From positions 1-43,626 of the forward strand of contig JAEWQC010000213.1 in NCBI GenBank assembly GCA_023399355.1: a DNA stretch of 43,626 nucleotides, given 5' to 3'. Shown one piece after another: positions 26,043 to 34,217 of the stretch. Position 1 is the stretch's first letter. The number at the start of each line of letters is the position of its first letter. Made by a program: the position numbers and the translations under genes. The notes beneath the pieces are model-generated. The model did not search any database, was not told the DNA's origin, and saw only the letters and a program-made list of their open reading frames with translations. This DNA is from Bacillota bacterium (GTDB lineage Bacteria > Bacillota > Clostridia > Acetivibrionales > DTU013).

Positions 26043-26309
26043 ATGAAAACAAAAGATAATCTCATACTCAGGGAGATTGCAGGTTCCTGGATCATTGTTC
26101 CTGTAGGTGAAATGGTTGTTGAGTTTAACGGATTGATGAATTTGAGTGAAAGCGGCGCGTTTCTATGGAAGAAATTAATTGATGGTGCAGAAATGAATGA
26201 ACTTGTTGCAGCTCTGCTATCAGAATATGATATTGGCGAAGAAACCGCCAAAAATGATGTTCAGGAATTTATCAGCCAGCTGCAAACGAAAGGACTCCTG
26301 TTGGAATGA
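26043..26309 (+). CDS. PqqD family peptide chaperone (RiPP recognition element)
   Basis: 88 residues, the size of a free-standing PqqD. The winged-helix pattern is clear: a beta-rich N-terminus (LILREIAGSWIIVPVGEMVVEFNGLMNLSESGAFLWKKL, read across residues 8-46) and a helical half ending in FISQLQTKGLLLE. PqqD-like proteins bind the leader of a precursor peptide and present it to a radical SAM enzyme. Its stop overlaps the maturase start by 4 bases (ATGA), suggesting coupled translation and a physical partnership. It is the first gene of the operon; an AGGAG-like site precedes the ATG. Confidence 0.9.
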   Translation: MKTKDNLILREIAGSWIIVPVGEMVVEFNGLMNLSESGAFLWKKLIDGAEMNELVAALLSEYDIGEETAKNDVQEFISQLQTKGLLLE

Positions 26310-27391
26310 AAACGTCCTTTGATAATTTGATACAGAATCTTTTACAAAAAGCCATGACTGACAAGATTCCCATGAACGGCTCTTTTGAGCTTACATCCAG
26401 GTGCAACCTGAATTGCAGGATGTGCTACATACATAATAGGAATAATGCCTGTACTGCTGCTTCCACAGAATTATCAGCAGATCAATGGATTAAACTGGCG
26501 TCTGAAGCTCGTGACGCCGGCATGCTAAGTTTGGTGCTAACCGGTGGAGAAATATTTTTAAGACAGGATTTTAAAACAATTTACGAGAAAATCGCAAAAA
26601 TGGGCTTTCAGGTAATACTTTATACAAATGGTACCCTTATAGATGAAAATACAGCAAAATGGCTCGGGAAAATCCCTCCAGCCACTATAGAAATAACACT
26701 TTATGGCGCATCTCCAGAGACCTATGACAAGGTCTGCGGAAATGCACAAGCTTTCTTAGATGTTATAAACGCTATTGATTACCTTCTGGCCGAAGGTGTA
26801 AACGTGAAGTTAAAAACCACAGTTACTAGAAATAATAAAGAAGATTACCCTGCTTTGATGGAATTCGCAAATAAAAGACACTTACCCCTTGATATTGTTG
26901 ATTATTTGATTCCTGCAAGATCTGCAGCAAACACAGCCTCAAGCAACAGATTATCTCCGGCCGAATTGCTGGATTACAGGCTATCGATTCAGGGAAATGG
27001 CAGTACGAAGTCGGAAATGGCTCAAATCGATTTGGATTTAATAAATGATTTAAATGTTAATGTTCAAAAGGAAATTTTCGCTTTCAGTTGTAATGCCGGA
27101 AGTTGTAATTTTTGGATAACCTGGGATGGAAGAATGACACCCTGCGGTTTTCTGGAAGAGCTTGCTGCATTACCTTTGAAGGTCGGTTTAGATAGTGCAT
27201 GGTCGGACATATGTGACCTGTGCAAAGAAGTCCCGGTATGTGAGGAATGCAAAACCTGCAATGCCAGACCATTTTGCGAAGTATGTCCGGCAAAGTTGAA
27301 AGCTGAAACCGGATTTTATGACCAACCTGCGGATTACCTGTGCAAGTTCGCCAAATTAGCACAACAGAAGTTTTTAAAACAAAGTATTTAA
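26306..27391 (+). CDS. radical SAM/SPASM peptide maturase
   Basis: 361 residues. The radical SAM motif is C33-x3-C37-x2-C40 (SRCNLNCRMCY), with the SAM-binding LTGGEIFLRQDF near residues 78-89 and YTNGTLID near 105-112. The C-terminal SPASM domain has CNAGSCNFWITWDGRMTPCGF and then CDLCKEVPVCEECKTC...CEVCP, enough cysteines for two auxiliary [4Fe-4S] clusters. This layout is that of enzymes making thioether or carbon-carbon crosslinks in sactipeptides, ranthipeptides and mycofactocin-type products. With PqqD immediately upstream and a short Cys-containing precursor downstream, it is assigned as the core modifying enzyme. Which bond it forms cannot be read from sequence. Confidence 0.92.
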   Translation: MKTSFDNLIQNLLQKAMTDKIPMNGSFELTSRCNLNCRMCYIHNRNNACTAASTELSADQWIKLASEARDAGMLSLVLTGGEIFLRQDFKTIYEKIAKMGFQVILYTNGTLIDENTAKWLGKIPPATIEITLYGASPETYDKVCGNAQAFLDVINAIDYLLAEGVNVKLKTTVTRNNKEDYPALMEFANKRHLPLDIVDYLIPARSAANTASSNRLSPAELLDYRLSIQGNGSTKSEMAQIDLDLINDLNVNVQKEIFAFSCNAGSCNFWITWDGRMTPCGFLEELAALPLKVGLDSAWSDICDLCKEVPVCEECKTCNARPFCEVCPAKLKAETGFYDQPADYLCKFAKLAQQKFLKQSI

Positions 27392-27449
27392 TTATATTCT
27401 GATATATTAAATAGCATAAAATAATACATGGATAATGGAGGTTTATTGA

Positions 27450-27653
27450 ATGAAAGTTTATATGAAACCAGCAATTGAGTTTATTGAACTGAAACCAGAA
27501 GAAAGGCTTGCTTGTAATTCAACTCACAATTCAGGCGGTGGCTGCGGCTCCAACCAAAACTCCTCGTTTTTTAATAATTATAATTGGTTGCAGCAATTGA
27601 TCGCTCAAGTTGTCAAGTTAAGCAATCAAAATAATCACAGAGGTCGCCGCTAA
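27450..27653 (+). CDS. RiPP precursor peptide (67 residues)
   Basis: Begins MKVYMKPAIEFIELKPEERL, a charged leader with the KPxIE and LKPEERLA pattern seen in several Firmicutes radical SAM precursors. The likely core starts near A21-C22 and has two cysteines, C22 and C32, around NSTHNSGGG, then an Asn-, Gln- and Ser-rich and aromatic stretch (SSFFNNYNWLQQL), a hydrophobic IAQVVKL segment and a basic end (HRGRR). A GGAGG site lies 8 bases upstream of the ATG. It is between the maturase and kinase genes. Cleavage after Ala21 or nearby is a guess. The C-terminal Arg-rich tail is unusual and could also be removed. Confidence 0.8.
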   Translation: MKVYMKPAIEFIELKPEERLACNSTHNSGGGCGSNQNSSFFNNYNWLQQLIAQVVKLSNQNNHRGRR

Positions 27654-27678
27654 CAGTTATCAGGGGGTACATAAGATA

Positions 27679-28524
27679 ATGCTGCAATACGAAATAGCAG
27701 GGATCAAACTCTGTATTGATCACGATTCTCGCAGCAGTTTTTACAAGTTGAAAAAATTCAAATCAAAATTTAGTGAAAAACCGGATATTTACATCAAATT
27801 TGAAGTATCCGGGTTTTTTGCTGTTCAAAATTTGATTATCCCTGAGTCCGATGATATTGCATGGATACCTGAAACAAAAGAGAATGAAGTCTCCATTAGT
27901 TTGTATCAGAAATCATCCGGTCGGATTGATTATAAAATAACATCAGATAAGCGATGGACGAACTTGTTATTGCAGTATGATACGAGAATAAAGGATATCG
28001 ACGAATCCTTTTCTGCTTTACTGGGTAACTTTATAATGAGCAATAAGGTGCTCTTCCATTCCGGAGTCATATTACATGCTTCTTCGATTTCCTGCTGCGG
28101 AAAAGGAATTGCATTTACAGCGCCATCCGGCACTGGGAAGTCAACTCACACTGCGATGTGGGAAAAATATTACAATGCTGATATTTTAAATGATGATACT
28201 CCGATTTTACGGGTTGAAAATGAGCAAACCATCCTATATGGAACTCCCTGGGATGGTTCACAAAATAAATCAATCAACTCCAGTGCCCCGCTAAATGCAT
28301 TGGTCATAATTGAGCAGGCAGAAAGCAACAGCATCAGGGAGCTTTCGAACAAGGAAGCTATCCCGTTATTATTGCCAAGAGTTTTTTTACCGTATCAAAA
28401 TGCCGAATTAATGGATCTGGCATTGCAGAATATTGAAAAAATCATTCAGATTACACCGAAGTTCCTTCTCAAATGCAAACCTGATCGTGAAGCAGTGGAC
28501 CTGGTACATCAATGCGTACTATAA
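27679..28524 (+). CDS. HprK-like / PEP-carboxykinase-fold kinase of the RiPP cluster
   Basis: 281 residues. The nucleotide-binding APSGTGKST is at residues 148-156, with the preceding FHSGVILHASS and the following NDDTPILR (Asp172-Asp173) and YGTPWDGS motifs. These are shared with HPr kinase-related proteins found in lasso-peptide clusters such as paeninodin, where the kinase phosphorylates the precursor's C-terminal residue, and in HprK-related systems with PqqD and PF14907 proteins. Here it most likely phosphorylates the precursor or a carrier. The first ~110 residues, lacking motifs, may recognise the substrate. A GGGGG ribosome site precedes it, and its end overlaps the next gene by 13 bases. 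Confidence 0.85.
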   Translation: MLQYEIAGIKLCIDHDSRSSFYKLKKFKSKFSEKPDIYIKFEVSGFFAVQNLIIPESDDIAWIPETKENEVSISLYQKSSGRIDYKITSDKRWTNLLLQYDTRIKDIDESFSALLGNFIMSNKVLFHSGVILHASSISCCGKGIAFTAPSGTGKSTHTAMWEKYYNADILNDDTPILRVENEQTILYGTPWDGSQNKSINSSAPLNALVIIEQAESNSIRELSNKEAIPLLLPRVFLPYQNAELMDLALQNIEKIIQITPKFLLKCKPDREAVDLVHQCVL

Positions 28525-28979
28525 AAACAATAAAATCGAATGACCTCTTCCCTGCCATTCAGGAGCTTTTACAAAATAATCAAAAAGTCCGCATAACTGT
28601 TACCGGAACCAGCATGATGCCTTTCCTCCGTGAAAACATTGATAGTGTGGAACTTTCCGTTGCAAATTTTAGTGATCTCAGGTTTGGTCAAATTCCATTG
28701 ATCCGAAAAAGCAGCGGCATATATGTTCTTCACAGGATTGTCTTTAGAAGGCGACAAAGTTTTTATATAGCGGGAGATGCTCAATGCTGGATAGATGGGC
28801 CTGTTTTGCCGGAGCATTTGATTGCTGTAGTAACTCAGGTCTGGCGTAAAGATAAACCGATATCACCGGATAATCTTGTTTGGAAATTTGCTGCTTTTAT
28901 CTGGTGGTTCAGGTTACCTGCACGATACGTTTTTATATATCCCTTTCAAAAGATTTTTCGGTTACTTAAAAAGCGATGA
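28512..28979 (+). CDS. S24/S26-type signal-peptidase-like protease of the RiPP cluster
   Basis: 155 residues. The catalytic serine motif TGTSMMPFL gives Ser34, and the second motif is VLHRIVFRR with His74-Arg75, followed by FYIAGDAQ near residues 84-91. The HR motif in place of a lysine resembles the archaeal/ER and SipW type of signal peptidase, in which the general base is His. A hydrophobic, aromatic region near 105-135 could sit on the membrane. It overlaps the kinase gene by 13 bases and precedes the ABC exporter, so a role in removing the precursor leader is likely but not proven. Confidence 0.82.
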   Translation: MRTIKTIKSNDLFPAIQELLQNNQKVRITVTGTSMMPFLRENIDSVELSVANFSDLRFGQIPLIRKSSGIYVLHRIVFRRRQSFYIAGDAQCWIDGPVLPEHLIAVVTQVWRKDKPISPDNLVWKFAAFIWWFRLPARYVFIYPFQKIFRLLKKR

Positions 28980-28983
28980 AAAG

Positions 28984-30693
28984 GTGATTCTTATTTTTAG
29001 GAAGATTCTAAAATATTCAGTCTGGATTTGGAAACAGGTTAATTCCTTTACCCCCTCCATCATATTGTATACTGTGGCAAGTATTATTGCGTCGTTAGTT
29101 ACAATTGTTATCGCACTGGCTTCTAAAAAGCTTTTCGATTCAGCTCAATTTGGTAATACGACTGCCCTGCTGCAAACGGGACTCCTCATGATTGGAATTG
29201 TAGTATTTGATACTATACTCATTTCTTTTTTGTCAATCTATGAATCCAAGATTTCCACTTCCTTATCAAATAAATTCCGGCAGCAATTATTTGATAAACT
29301 CATGAAAACTCAGTGGCTGGATTTTACCAGGTATCATAGTGGGGATCTAATTACAAGAATGACCAGCGATGTCGAAACAGTCACCTCGGGGGTCGTATCA
29401 GTTATTCCCCGAATGATTTCGCTTACTTTCGGTCTGATTGCTTCCCTGATCGTCCTGATCATTTTCGATCCGCTTCTGGCACTTTTCGCTTTTTTCCTCG
29501 GACCGCTTTCCATAGTATTTACTCGTCTTTTCAGTAATAAACTGAAGGATTTTCATTTGAGGATTCAGGAAACAGAAAGCAAATATAGGGGGTTTATACA
29601 GGAACGCATTAAAAACATGCATATCGTTAAAACCTTCAGGCTCGAAAACGAAAGTGGATCTATTCTTTCAGTCCTTCAAAACAAAAGACTGGATTGGATC
29701 CTTAAGAGAAGCTGGATTAATGCGATCTCAGCATCAGTCTTATCCTTCGGCTACTGGATCGGATTTCTTCTGGCATTATTGTGGGGCTCCGTGAAGCTCT
29801 CGCAAGGGACGGCAACCTTTGGTACCATAACGCTTTTCCTCCAATTGGTGGGACAAGTTCAGGATCCTTTTGTCAGTCTTGCATATTCCATTCCACAGAT
29901 TGTTATTATGTATGCATCTGCTGGAAGACTGATGGTACTGTTCGAACTGGAAAGTGAAAATTTTACGGAAGAAGACCTCCAATGGAACACCGCAGGTATC
30001 TGTTCTCAAAATCTTGGTTTTCGTTACGATAAGGATACCGAAATACTAAGTAATGCAAATTTCAATATCAATCCGGGGGAATTTGTCGCTGTGGTGGGAC
30101 CATCCGGAGAAGGAAAAACGACATTCATCAGGCTGATGCTTTCTTTGTTGAAGCCTTCCAATGGTGATTTGTTTTTTTACAACCCGCAAACGCAGGAAAG
30201 AATACACGCGGATGTAATTACACGATCGCTGGCTTCTTACGTTCCACAAGGCAACACATTATTTTCCGGGACAATAGAAGAAAATATTCTTCTTGGAAAT
30301 AAAGCAGCTGGCAGGGATGAATTGATTGATGCCCTCAAAGAAGCGTGCATCTGGGATTTCATCGATAGTCTCCCGGAAAAGCTCAATACAATGATTGGCG
30401 AGAACGGTTATGGGCTTTCAGAAGGTCAGGCACAGAGAATTTCTATCGCAAGAGCTTTACTTAGTAAAAAACCGGTTTTAATACTGGATGAGGCAACCTC
30501 CGCTTTGGATTCCGAAACGGAGCTTGATTTATTGAAATCCATATCCTCGATCAAGCCGTCGCCGACCTGCATTATCATTACTCACCGTAAAGTCGCCTTA
30601 AATTACTGCACAAGAATATTATCAATTGAGAACAAGGCTGTCAATGAAATTACCAATCCTGAAGAAATCTCTCCTCTGAATTTTGGTGCATAA
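28984..30693 (+). CDS. ABC transporter ATP-binding/permease protein (peptide exporter)
   Basis: 569 residues from the chosen start. The N-terminal ~330 residues form a six-helix type I exporter membrane domain (first helix near residues 22-44); no C39 peptidase domain is present. The nucleotide-binding domain is complete: Walker A GPSGEGKTT near 372-380, signature LSEGQ near 478-482, Walker B VLILDEA near 498-504 and H-loop His533 (IITHRKVA). It exports the modified peptide or uses it for self-protection. A GTG at 28984, 4 bases after the previous stop, is taken as the start; a TTG at 28876 inside the previous gene is possible but less likely. Confidence 0.87.
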   Translation: MILIFRKILKYSVWIWKQVNSFTPSIILYTVASIIASLVTIVIALASKKLFDSAQFGNTTALLQTGLLMIGIVVFDTILISFLSIYESKISTSLSNKFRQQLFDKLMKTQWLDFTRYHSGDLITRMTSDVETVTSGVVSVIPRMISLTFGLIASLIVLIIFDPLLALFAFFLGPLSIVFTRLFSNKLKDFHLRIQETESKYRGFIQERIKNMHIVKTFRLENESGSILSVLQNKRLDWILKRSWINAISASVLSFGYWIGFLLALLWGSVKLSQGTATFGTITLFLQLVGQVQDPFVSLAYSIPQIVIMYASAGRLMVLFELESENFTEEDLQWNTAGICSQNLGFRYDKDTEILSNANFNINPGEFVAVVGPSGEGKTTFIRLMLSLLKPSNGDLFFYNPQTQERIHADVITRSLASYVPQGNTLFSGTIEENILLGNKAAGRDELIDALKEACIWDFIDSLPEKLNTMIGENGYGLSEGQAQRISIARALLSKKPVLILDEATSALDSETELDLLKSISSIKPSPTCIIITHRKVALNYCTRILSIENKAVNEITNPEEISPLNFGA

Positions 30694-30757
30694 GCTGTGC
30701 AGGTTGAATAAAGTTACATAAATATATATAATTGATATATCTATTAGGAAAATAATA

Positions 30758-32002
30758 ATGAAGGGATGCAATTATTTGAATAAAAATCAGGAATTCCTGA
30801 CGAAAGTACTTTCAGCTGCAATAAGAGGTAGTTCTTTTGACATATCCGGCTGGTCGGATATAGATTTTCCGGCTGTCATGGATGAAGCTGAATTGCACCA
30901 GGTACATACATTAATATATCCGATACTGAATGAATATCTCAATTCCACAGACCTTGAATCCTTGTCGGTATGGAAATTGAGAATCAATTCATCAGCAGCT
31001 TTACATATTCAATATAACCACAGTATCCTGCAACTTCTGAAAGAATTTGATGCTGCCGGCATATCTGCTGTTGCATTGAAAGGACTGGTGGTACGAAATT
31101 TGTATAACTGTCCTGAACTCCGGATTATGTATGATGCAGATATCCTTGTCAAATTAAGTGACATTAAAAGGTCAAAAGAAATCCTGGCCAGCTCGGGCTA
31201 TAAATTATTTGAATCCAGTTCAAAGCATTATCATTACATATGCAAAAATAAGATTTCTGTAGAATTGCACAAGCAGCTATTAGATCACAGATTCTTTGTG
31301 AACGCCAATCAATTTGAAAAAGAGGTGTGGAACAACCTGCAGACCACCAATTTGGGATTGTGCTCAGTCAAAGTACTTGTCCCCCAGTATGAGTTGCTTT
31401 ATTTATGCATGCATTCTGCCATCCATATGATGCTTGACGGTTTTGGTTTGAGGCAGCTCTGTGATATTGTTTTATTCATCGAATCAAACAATTCGGAAAT
31501 CAATTGGGATCTGTTCGAGGAAATGATAAGCTATTATGGTATTGCAAAATATACAAAGGCATTATTCAGGCTTTGTGAGATACTGCTGGATTTCCATTCG
31601 CCAATCCGTTTGCTGCAGGATGAAGCGGATGAAAAGAATATGGAAGACTTAATACAGTACATATTTTCCGGCGGCGTTTTTGGCTGTAATGATATAGATC
31701 ATCTTATTGTAAACAAAATGAGTCGTTACTCCAGCTTTAACGGTATGGAACCCACTCCGGGCAAATTGAAAAGTAGGTTGTCTTTTATCTTCCCTTCTGC
31801 AGATAAAATAGATACTACCTACCATTATGCAAAAAAACATCCGATGTTACTTCCCGTCGCCTGGATACACCGGATATTTGTCAGTTTATTCCGTAAGGAT
31901 TATACATTGTCTGATAAATTAAGGTTTTTGCATTCAAATGTAACTGCTACGAATTCTCTGGACAGGGCAAAATTATTACATTGGATGAATTTGATCCATT
32001 AA
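30758..32002 (+). CDS. PF14907-type nucleotidyltransferase family protein
   Basis: 414 residues. The nucleotidyltransferase-fold core is visible: VALKGLVVRNLY near residues 105-116, RIMYDADILVK near 122-132 with metal-binding Asp126 and Asp128, and SVELHKQL near 167-174. The C-terminal ~200 residues are helical. Members of this family occur in RiPP and exopolysaccharide clusters next to HprK-like kinases and PqqD; one idea is transfer of a nucleotide to a phosphorylated peptide. It is last in the operon, 64 bases after the exporter, with an AGGA ribosome site. Confidence 0.85.
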   Translation: MKGCNYLNKNQEFLTKVLSAAIRGSSFDISGWSDIDFPAVMDEAELHQVHTLIYPILNEYLNSTDLESLSVWKLRINSSAALHIQYNHSILQLLKEFDAAGISAVALKGLVVRNLYNCPELRIMYDADILVKLSDIKRSKEILASSGYKLFESSSKHYHYICKNKISVELHKQLLDHRFFVNANQFEKEVWNNLQTTNLGLCSVKVLVPQYELLYLCMHSAIHMMLDGFGLRQLCDIVLFIESNNSEINWDLFEEMISYYGIAKYTKALFRLCEILLDFHSPIRLLQDEADEKNMEDLIQYIFSGGVFGCNDIDHLIVNKMSRYSSFNGMEPTPGKLKSRLSFIFPSADKIDTTYHYAKKHPMLLPVAWIHRIFVSLFRKDYTLSDKLRFLHSNVTATNSLDRAKLLHWMNLIH

Positions 32003-32011
32003 CCTGAATTG

Positions 32012-32050
32012 AAAGATTGATAGAGATTTTATAAAAATACGATCTTTTTT
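32012..32050 (+). terminator. weak terminator ending the RiPP operon
   Basis: A short AAAGAT/ATCTTT stem (32012-32017 with 32042-32047) with a long loop and six T at 32045-32050. It is between convergent genes, the minus-strand phosphatase ending at 32049. The stem is short, so confidence is low. Confidence 0.35.
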
Positions 32051-32729
32051 AGTCAAGATTATTATCGAACAACCTCTCCGCTTTCTCTCTTCCTATCCAT
32101 TTTTGAACTTTTTTCAATGCGGATGTATACCAGGTCGAATAACCTTCCGGATGATGGGCGTCAGATGCTATATAGCTTACATATCCTTTAGTAATTATCT
32201 TTCTGGCAAATCTTTTTGCTTTTCTACCATTCACGCCTAACAGACTGGATGCATCCACCTGCAATAAACAGCCCGATTCAATGACCTCCATAAATAGCAA
32301 AGGTTCCCTGATCAGCTTCGTACAACGCTCGGGATGGGCTAAGATCGGTACATAACCTTTTAACTGTAATTCATAAAAAAGTTCAATGGTGTATTTAGGC
32401 ACCCTTTCGAAAGGCAGCTCAAAAAGAATATATCTGGAACCGTTTAGTGTCAGTCCATCATAATCGGATGGCATTTGTATCTGATAATGATGAAGTTTGA
32501 TTTCATAACCCAGCAGTAACGTAATACCATATTTTTCCGCCTCTTTTTTTAAAAGCACGAAGTGATTCACAATTTTACCGGTTTGATACAATTCCTCATT
32601 AAAATGCGGTGTTGCTACGATTGTTCCAACTCCGGCCTTTTTCGCCTGATGGAGCATCTCTTCAGATTCATCGAGAGAAACAGCTCCATCATCAACGTCC
32701 ATTATGATGTGGCTATGAATATCAAACAT
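32049..32729 (-). CDS. CpsB/YwqE-type tyrosine-protein phosphatase (PHP domain)
   Basis: 226 residues. The PHP metal-binding residues are clear: FDIHSHIIMDVDDGA at the N-terminus, ATPHFNE near residues 39-45, AHPERCTKL near 133-141 and SDAHHPEG near 189-196. Such enzymes remove phosphate from the tyrosine cluster of the cognate BY kinase and reset polymer-length control. The ATG at 32729 is chosen over a GTG two codons earlier because of GGAAGG 7 bases upstream. It is the last gene of the four-gene control block and starts 11 bases past the kinase stop. Confidence 0.92.
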   Translation of the reverse strand: MFDIHSHIIMDVDDGAVSLDESEEMLHQAKKAGVGTIVATPHFNEELYQTGKIVNHFVLLKKEAEKYGITLLLGYEIKLHHYQIQMPSDYDGLTLNGSRYILFELPFERVPKYTIELFYELQLKGYVPILAHPERCTKLIREPLLFMEVIESGCLLQVDASSLLGVNGRKAKRFARKIITKGYVSYIASDAHHPEGYSTWYTSALKKVQKWIGREKAERLFDNNLD

Positions 32730-32740
32730 ATGCACCCTTC

Positions 32741-33454
32741 CTAAAACGTGATATCACTCTTTTTATTTTTCCTGGATGCGTTTTTTCTATAATGATCATT
32801 GTAGTAGTAATAATCATTGTTTTCTTTTTTTGGAATTTTATTAATTACAACACCGAGTATGTTTGCATTGGCTTTTTCCAGCTGTTCCTTCACCTTCATT
32901 TCTTTCTTGTAGTCCACAGTTTTGTATGCTATTAAGAGTATGGTACCATCCGCCCCTGCTGCAATAATAGCAGCATCTATCATACTACCAAGCGGGGGGG
33001 TGTCAATGATGATATAATCATATTTTTCTTTCATTGTTTCCAGTAACTCTTTAAACCTTGTTGTCCCGATAAGTTCCGCAGGGTTTGGCGGTTTGGGTCC
33101 GCACAGGATAAGATGCAGATTGTCTATATTCGTCTCAGTAATGATTTCATTACATTCAGCCATACCTGAAAGATAATTGGATAGGCCAGTATTGTACTTG
33201 GCTTTTATATCTTTATACTGTCTGGGTTTTCTCATGTCTGCGTCAATATGAAGCACTTTTTTGTTTGCAGTAGCCATTGATATGGCAAGATTATAGGCCG
33301 TTACCGATTTGCCCTCGTTAGGTACACAGCTTGTCAAACAAATGGTCTTGATCATTTTATCCGTATTGCAGAACTGTATATTGGTTCTTAGTGTTCTGAT
33401 GGCTTCTTCAACAGGTTCGCTGATTTTAGTTGATACATTGACCTTTTCATTCAT
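32741..33454 (-). CDS. CpsD/CapB-type BY tyrosine kinase
   Basis: 237 residues. P-loop motifs of bacterial tyrosine kinases: Walker A CVPNEGKSVTAYN near residues 43-55, Walker A' HIDADMRKP near 69-77, and Walker B DYIIIDTPP near 145-153. The C-terminal tail has a tyrosine cluster (YYYYNDHY near 217-224) for autophosphorylation and ends in basic residues. It needs the membrane partner encoded just upstream; its start overlaps that gene's end by 4 bases. It controls chain length and export of the polysaccharide. Confidence 0.93.
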   Translation of the reverse strand: MNEKVNVSTKISEPVEEAIRTLRTNIQFCNTDKMIKTICLTSCVPNEGKSVTAYNLAISMATANKKVLHIDADMRKPRQYKDIKAKYNTGLSNYLSGMAECNEIITETNIDNLHLILCGPKPPNPAELIGTTRFKELLETMKEKYDYIIIDTPPLGSMIDAAIIAAGADGTILLIAYKTVDYKKEMKVKEQLEKANANILGVVINKIPKKENNDYYYYNDHYRKNASRKNKKSDITF

Positions 33455-34182
33455 TTGTTTTTCCCCTTCTCCACAATATTGACAGGAATACTACCGATAA
33501 CATTCAGTCCAAGGTGCCTTTCAACATCATCCGAAGTTTTAATCGTATTATCCATAAATTCTATAAGAAATACAATACCGACCGAAAGAAGCAACCCTAC
33601 AAGTCCAGCTATAGCAATATTTTTCTTTTTTGTAGGAGCGATAGGATTCTTGGGTATCTCTGCTTTGTCAATTATATTAACGTTATCTATTTTATAGAGC
33701 AATTTAATTTCTTCAGTAAAAGCTGCTGCGACAACATCTGCTATTTTGGCTGCCTTTGCGGGATCGGTACCTTGAATGGAGATGTCAATGATTCTGGTAC
33801 CATTGACAGCTTCTATTGATATCATACTTCTAAGAGTTTCTTCTGTTATACTGCTATCATTTAAGTCTTTTACAACAGCACTGGTAACCCGGGTGCTGTT
33901 GATTATTTCAGAATACTCGCTTACAAGAGTCTGACCGGCAACAATGTCTTCAAAATTTAAAGTATTGTTTCCATTGTTATTTGTTGTTCCGCCTGTACTC
34001 GCAGCAATGTTGCTAAGTCCCGCGATCAAAAGAGTGGTATTGGCCTGATAGACCGGTACGAAAACCTTGATGTTCACATATGCGGATATGATCACAGCAA
34101 TTACGGGAATTATAATTATAATCCATAACCTTTTCAAAATGATTTTGAATAGTTCTTTTATGTCCAGTTCTTTCGTTTCCAT
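33451..34182 (-). CDS. Wzz/CpsC-type chain-length determinant and kinase activator
   Basis: 243 residues. Two membrane segments, residues about 17-37 and about 200-220, flank an outer domain, the layout of Gram-positive CpsC/CapA proteins that lack the kinase domain. The start METKELDIKELFKIILKRLW and the ENSI-like NVIGSIPVNIVEKGKNK tail fit; the tail activates the kinase encoded downstream. The ATG at 34182 has AGGAGG 6 bases upstream; an in-frame upstream start at 34293 runs into the sugar transferase gene and is rejected. Confidence 0.92.
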   Translation of the reverse strand: METKELDIKELFKIILKRLWIIIIIPVIAVIISAYVNIKVFVPVYQANTTLLIAGLSNIAASTGGTTNNNGNNTLNFEDIVAGQTLVSEYSEIINSTRVTSAVVKDLNDSSITEETLRSMISIEAVNGTRIIDISIQGTDPAKAAKIADVVAAAFTEEIKLLYKIDNVNIIDKAEIPKNPIAPTKKKNIAIAGLVGLLLSVGIVFLIEFMDNTIKTSDDVERHLGLNVIGSIPVNIVEKGKNK

Positions 34183-34217
34183 TTTTCCTCCTATAAATAG
34201 ATATTTTGTTAATTGGT

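Noticed and set aside
26043..32002. A lasso-peptide cluster
   Set aside because: The kinase and nucleotidyltransferase suggest it, but there is no asparagine-synthetase-like cyclase or transglutaminase-like B2 protease, and the precursor lacks a ring-forming Gly1/Asp-Glu pattern; a radical SAM maturase is present instead.
33455..33819. Plus-strand frames opposite the Wzz-like gene and many similar opposite-strand frames
   Set aside because: They are shadows of well-supported minus-strand genes, without ribosome sites or family motifs.
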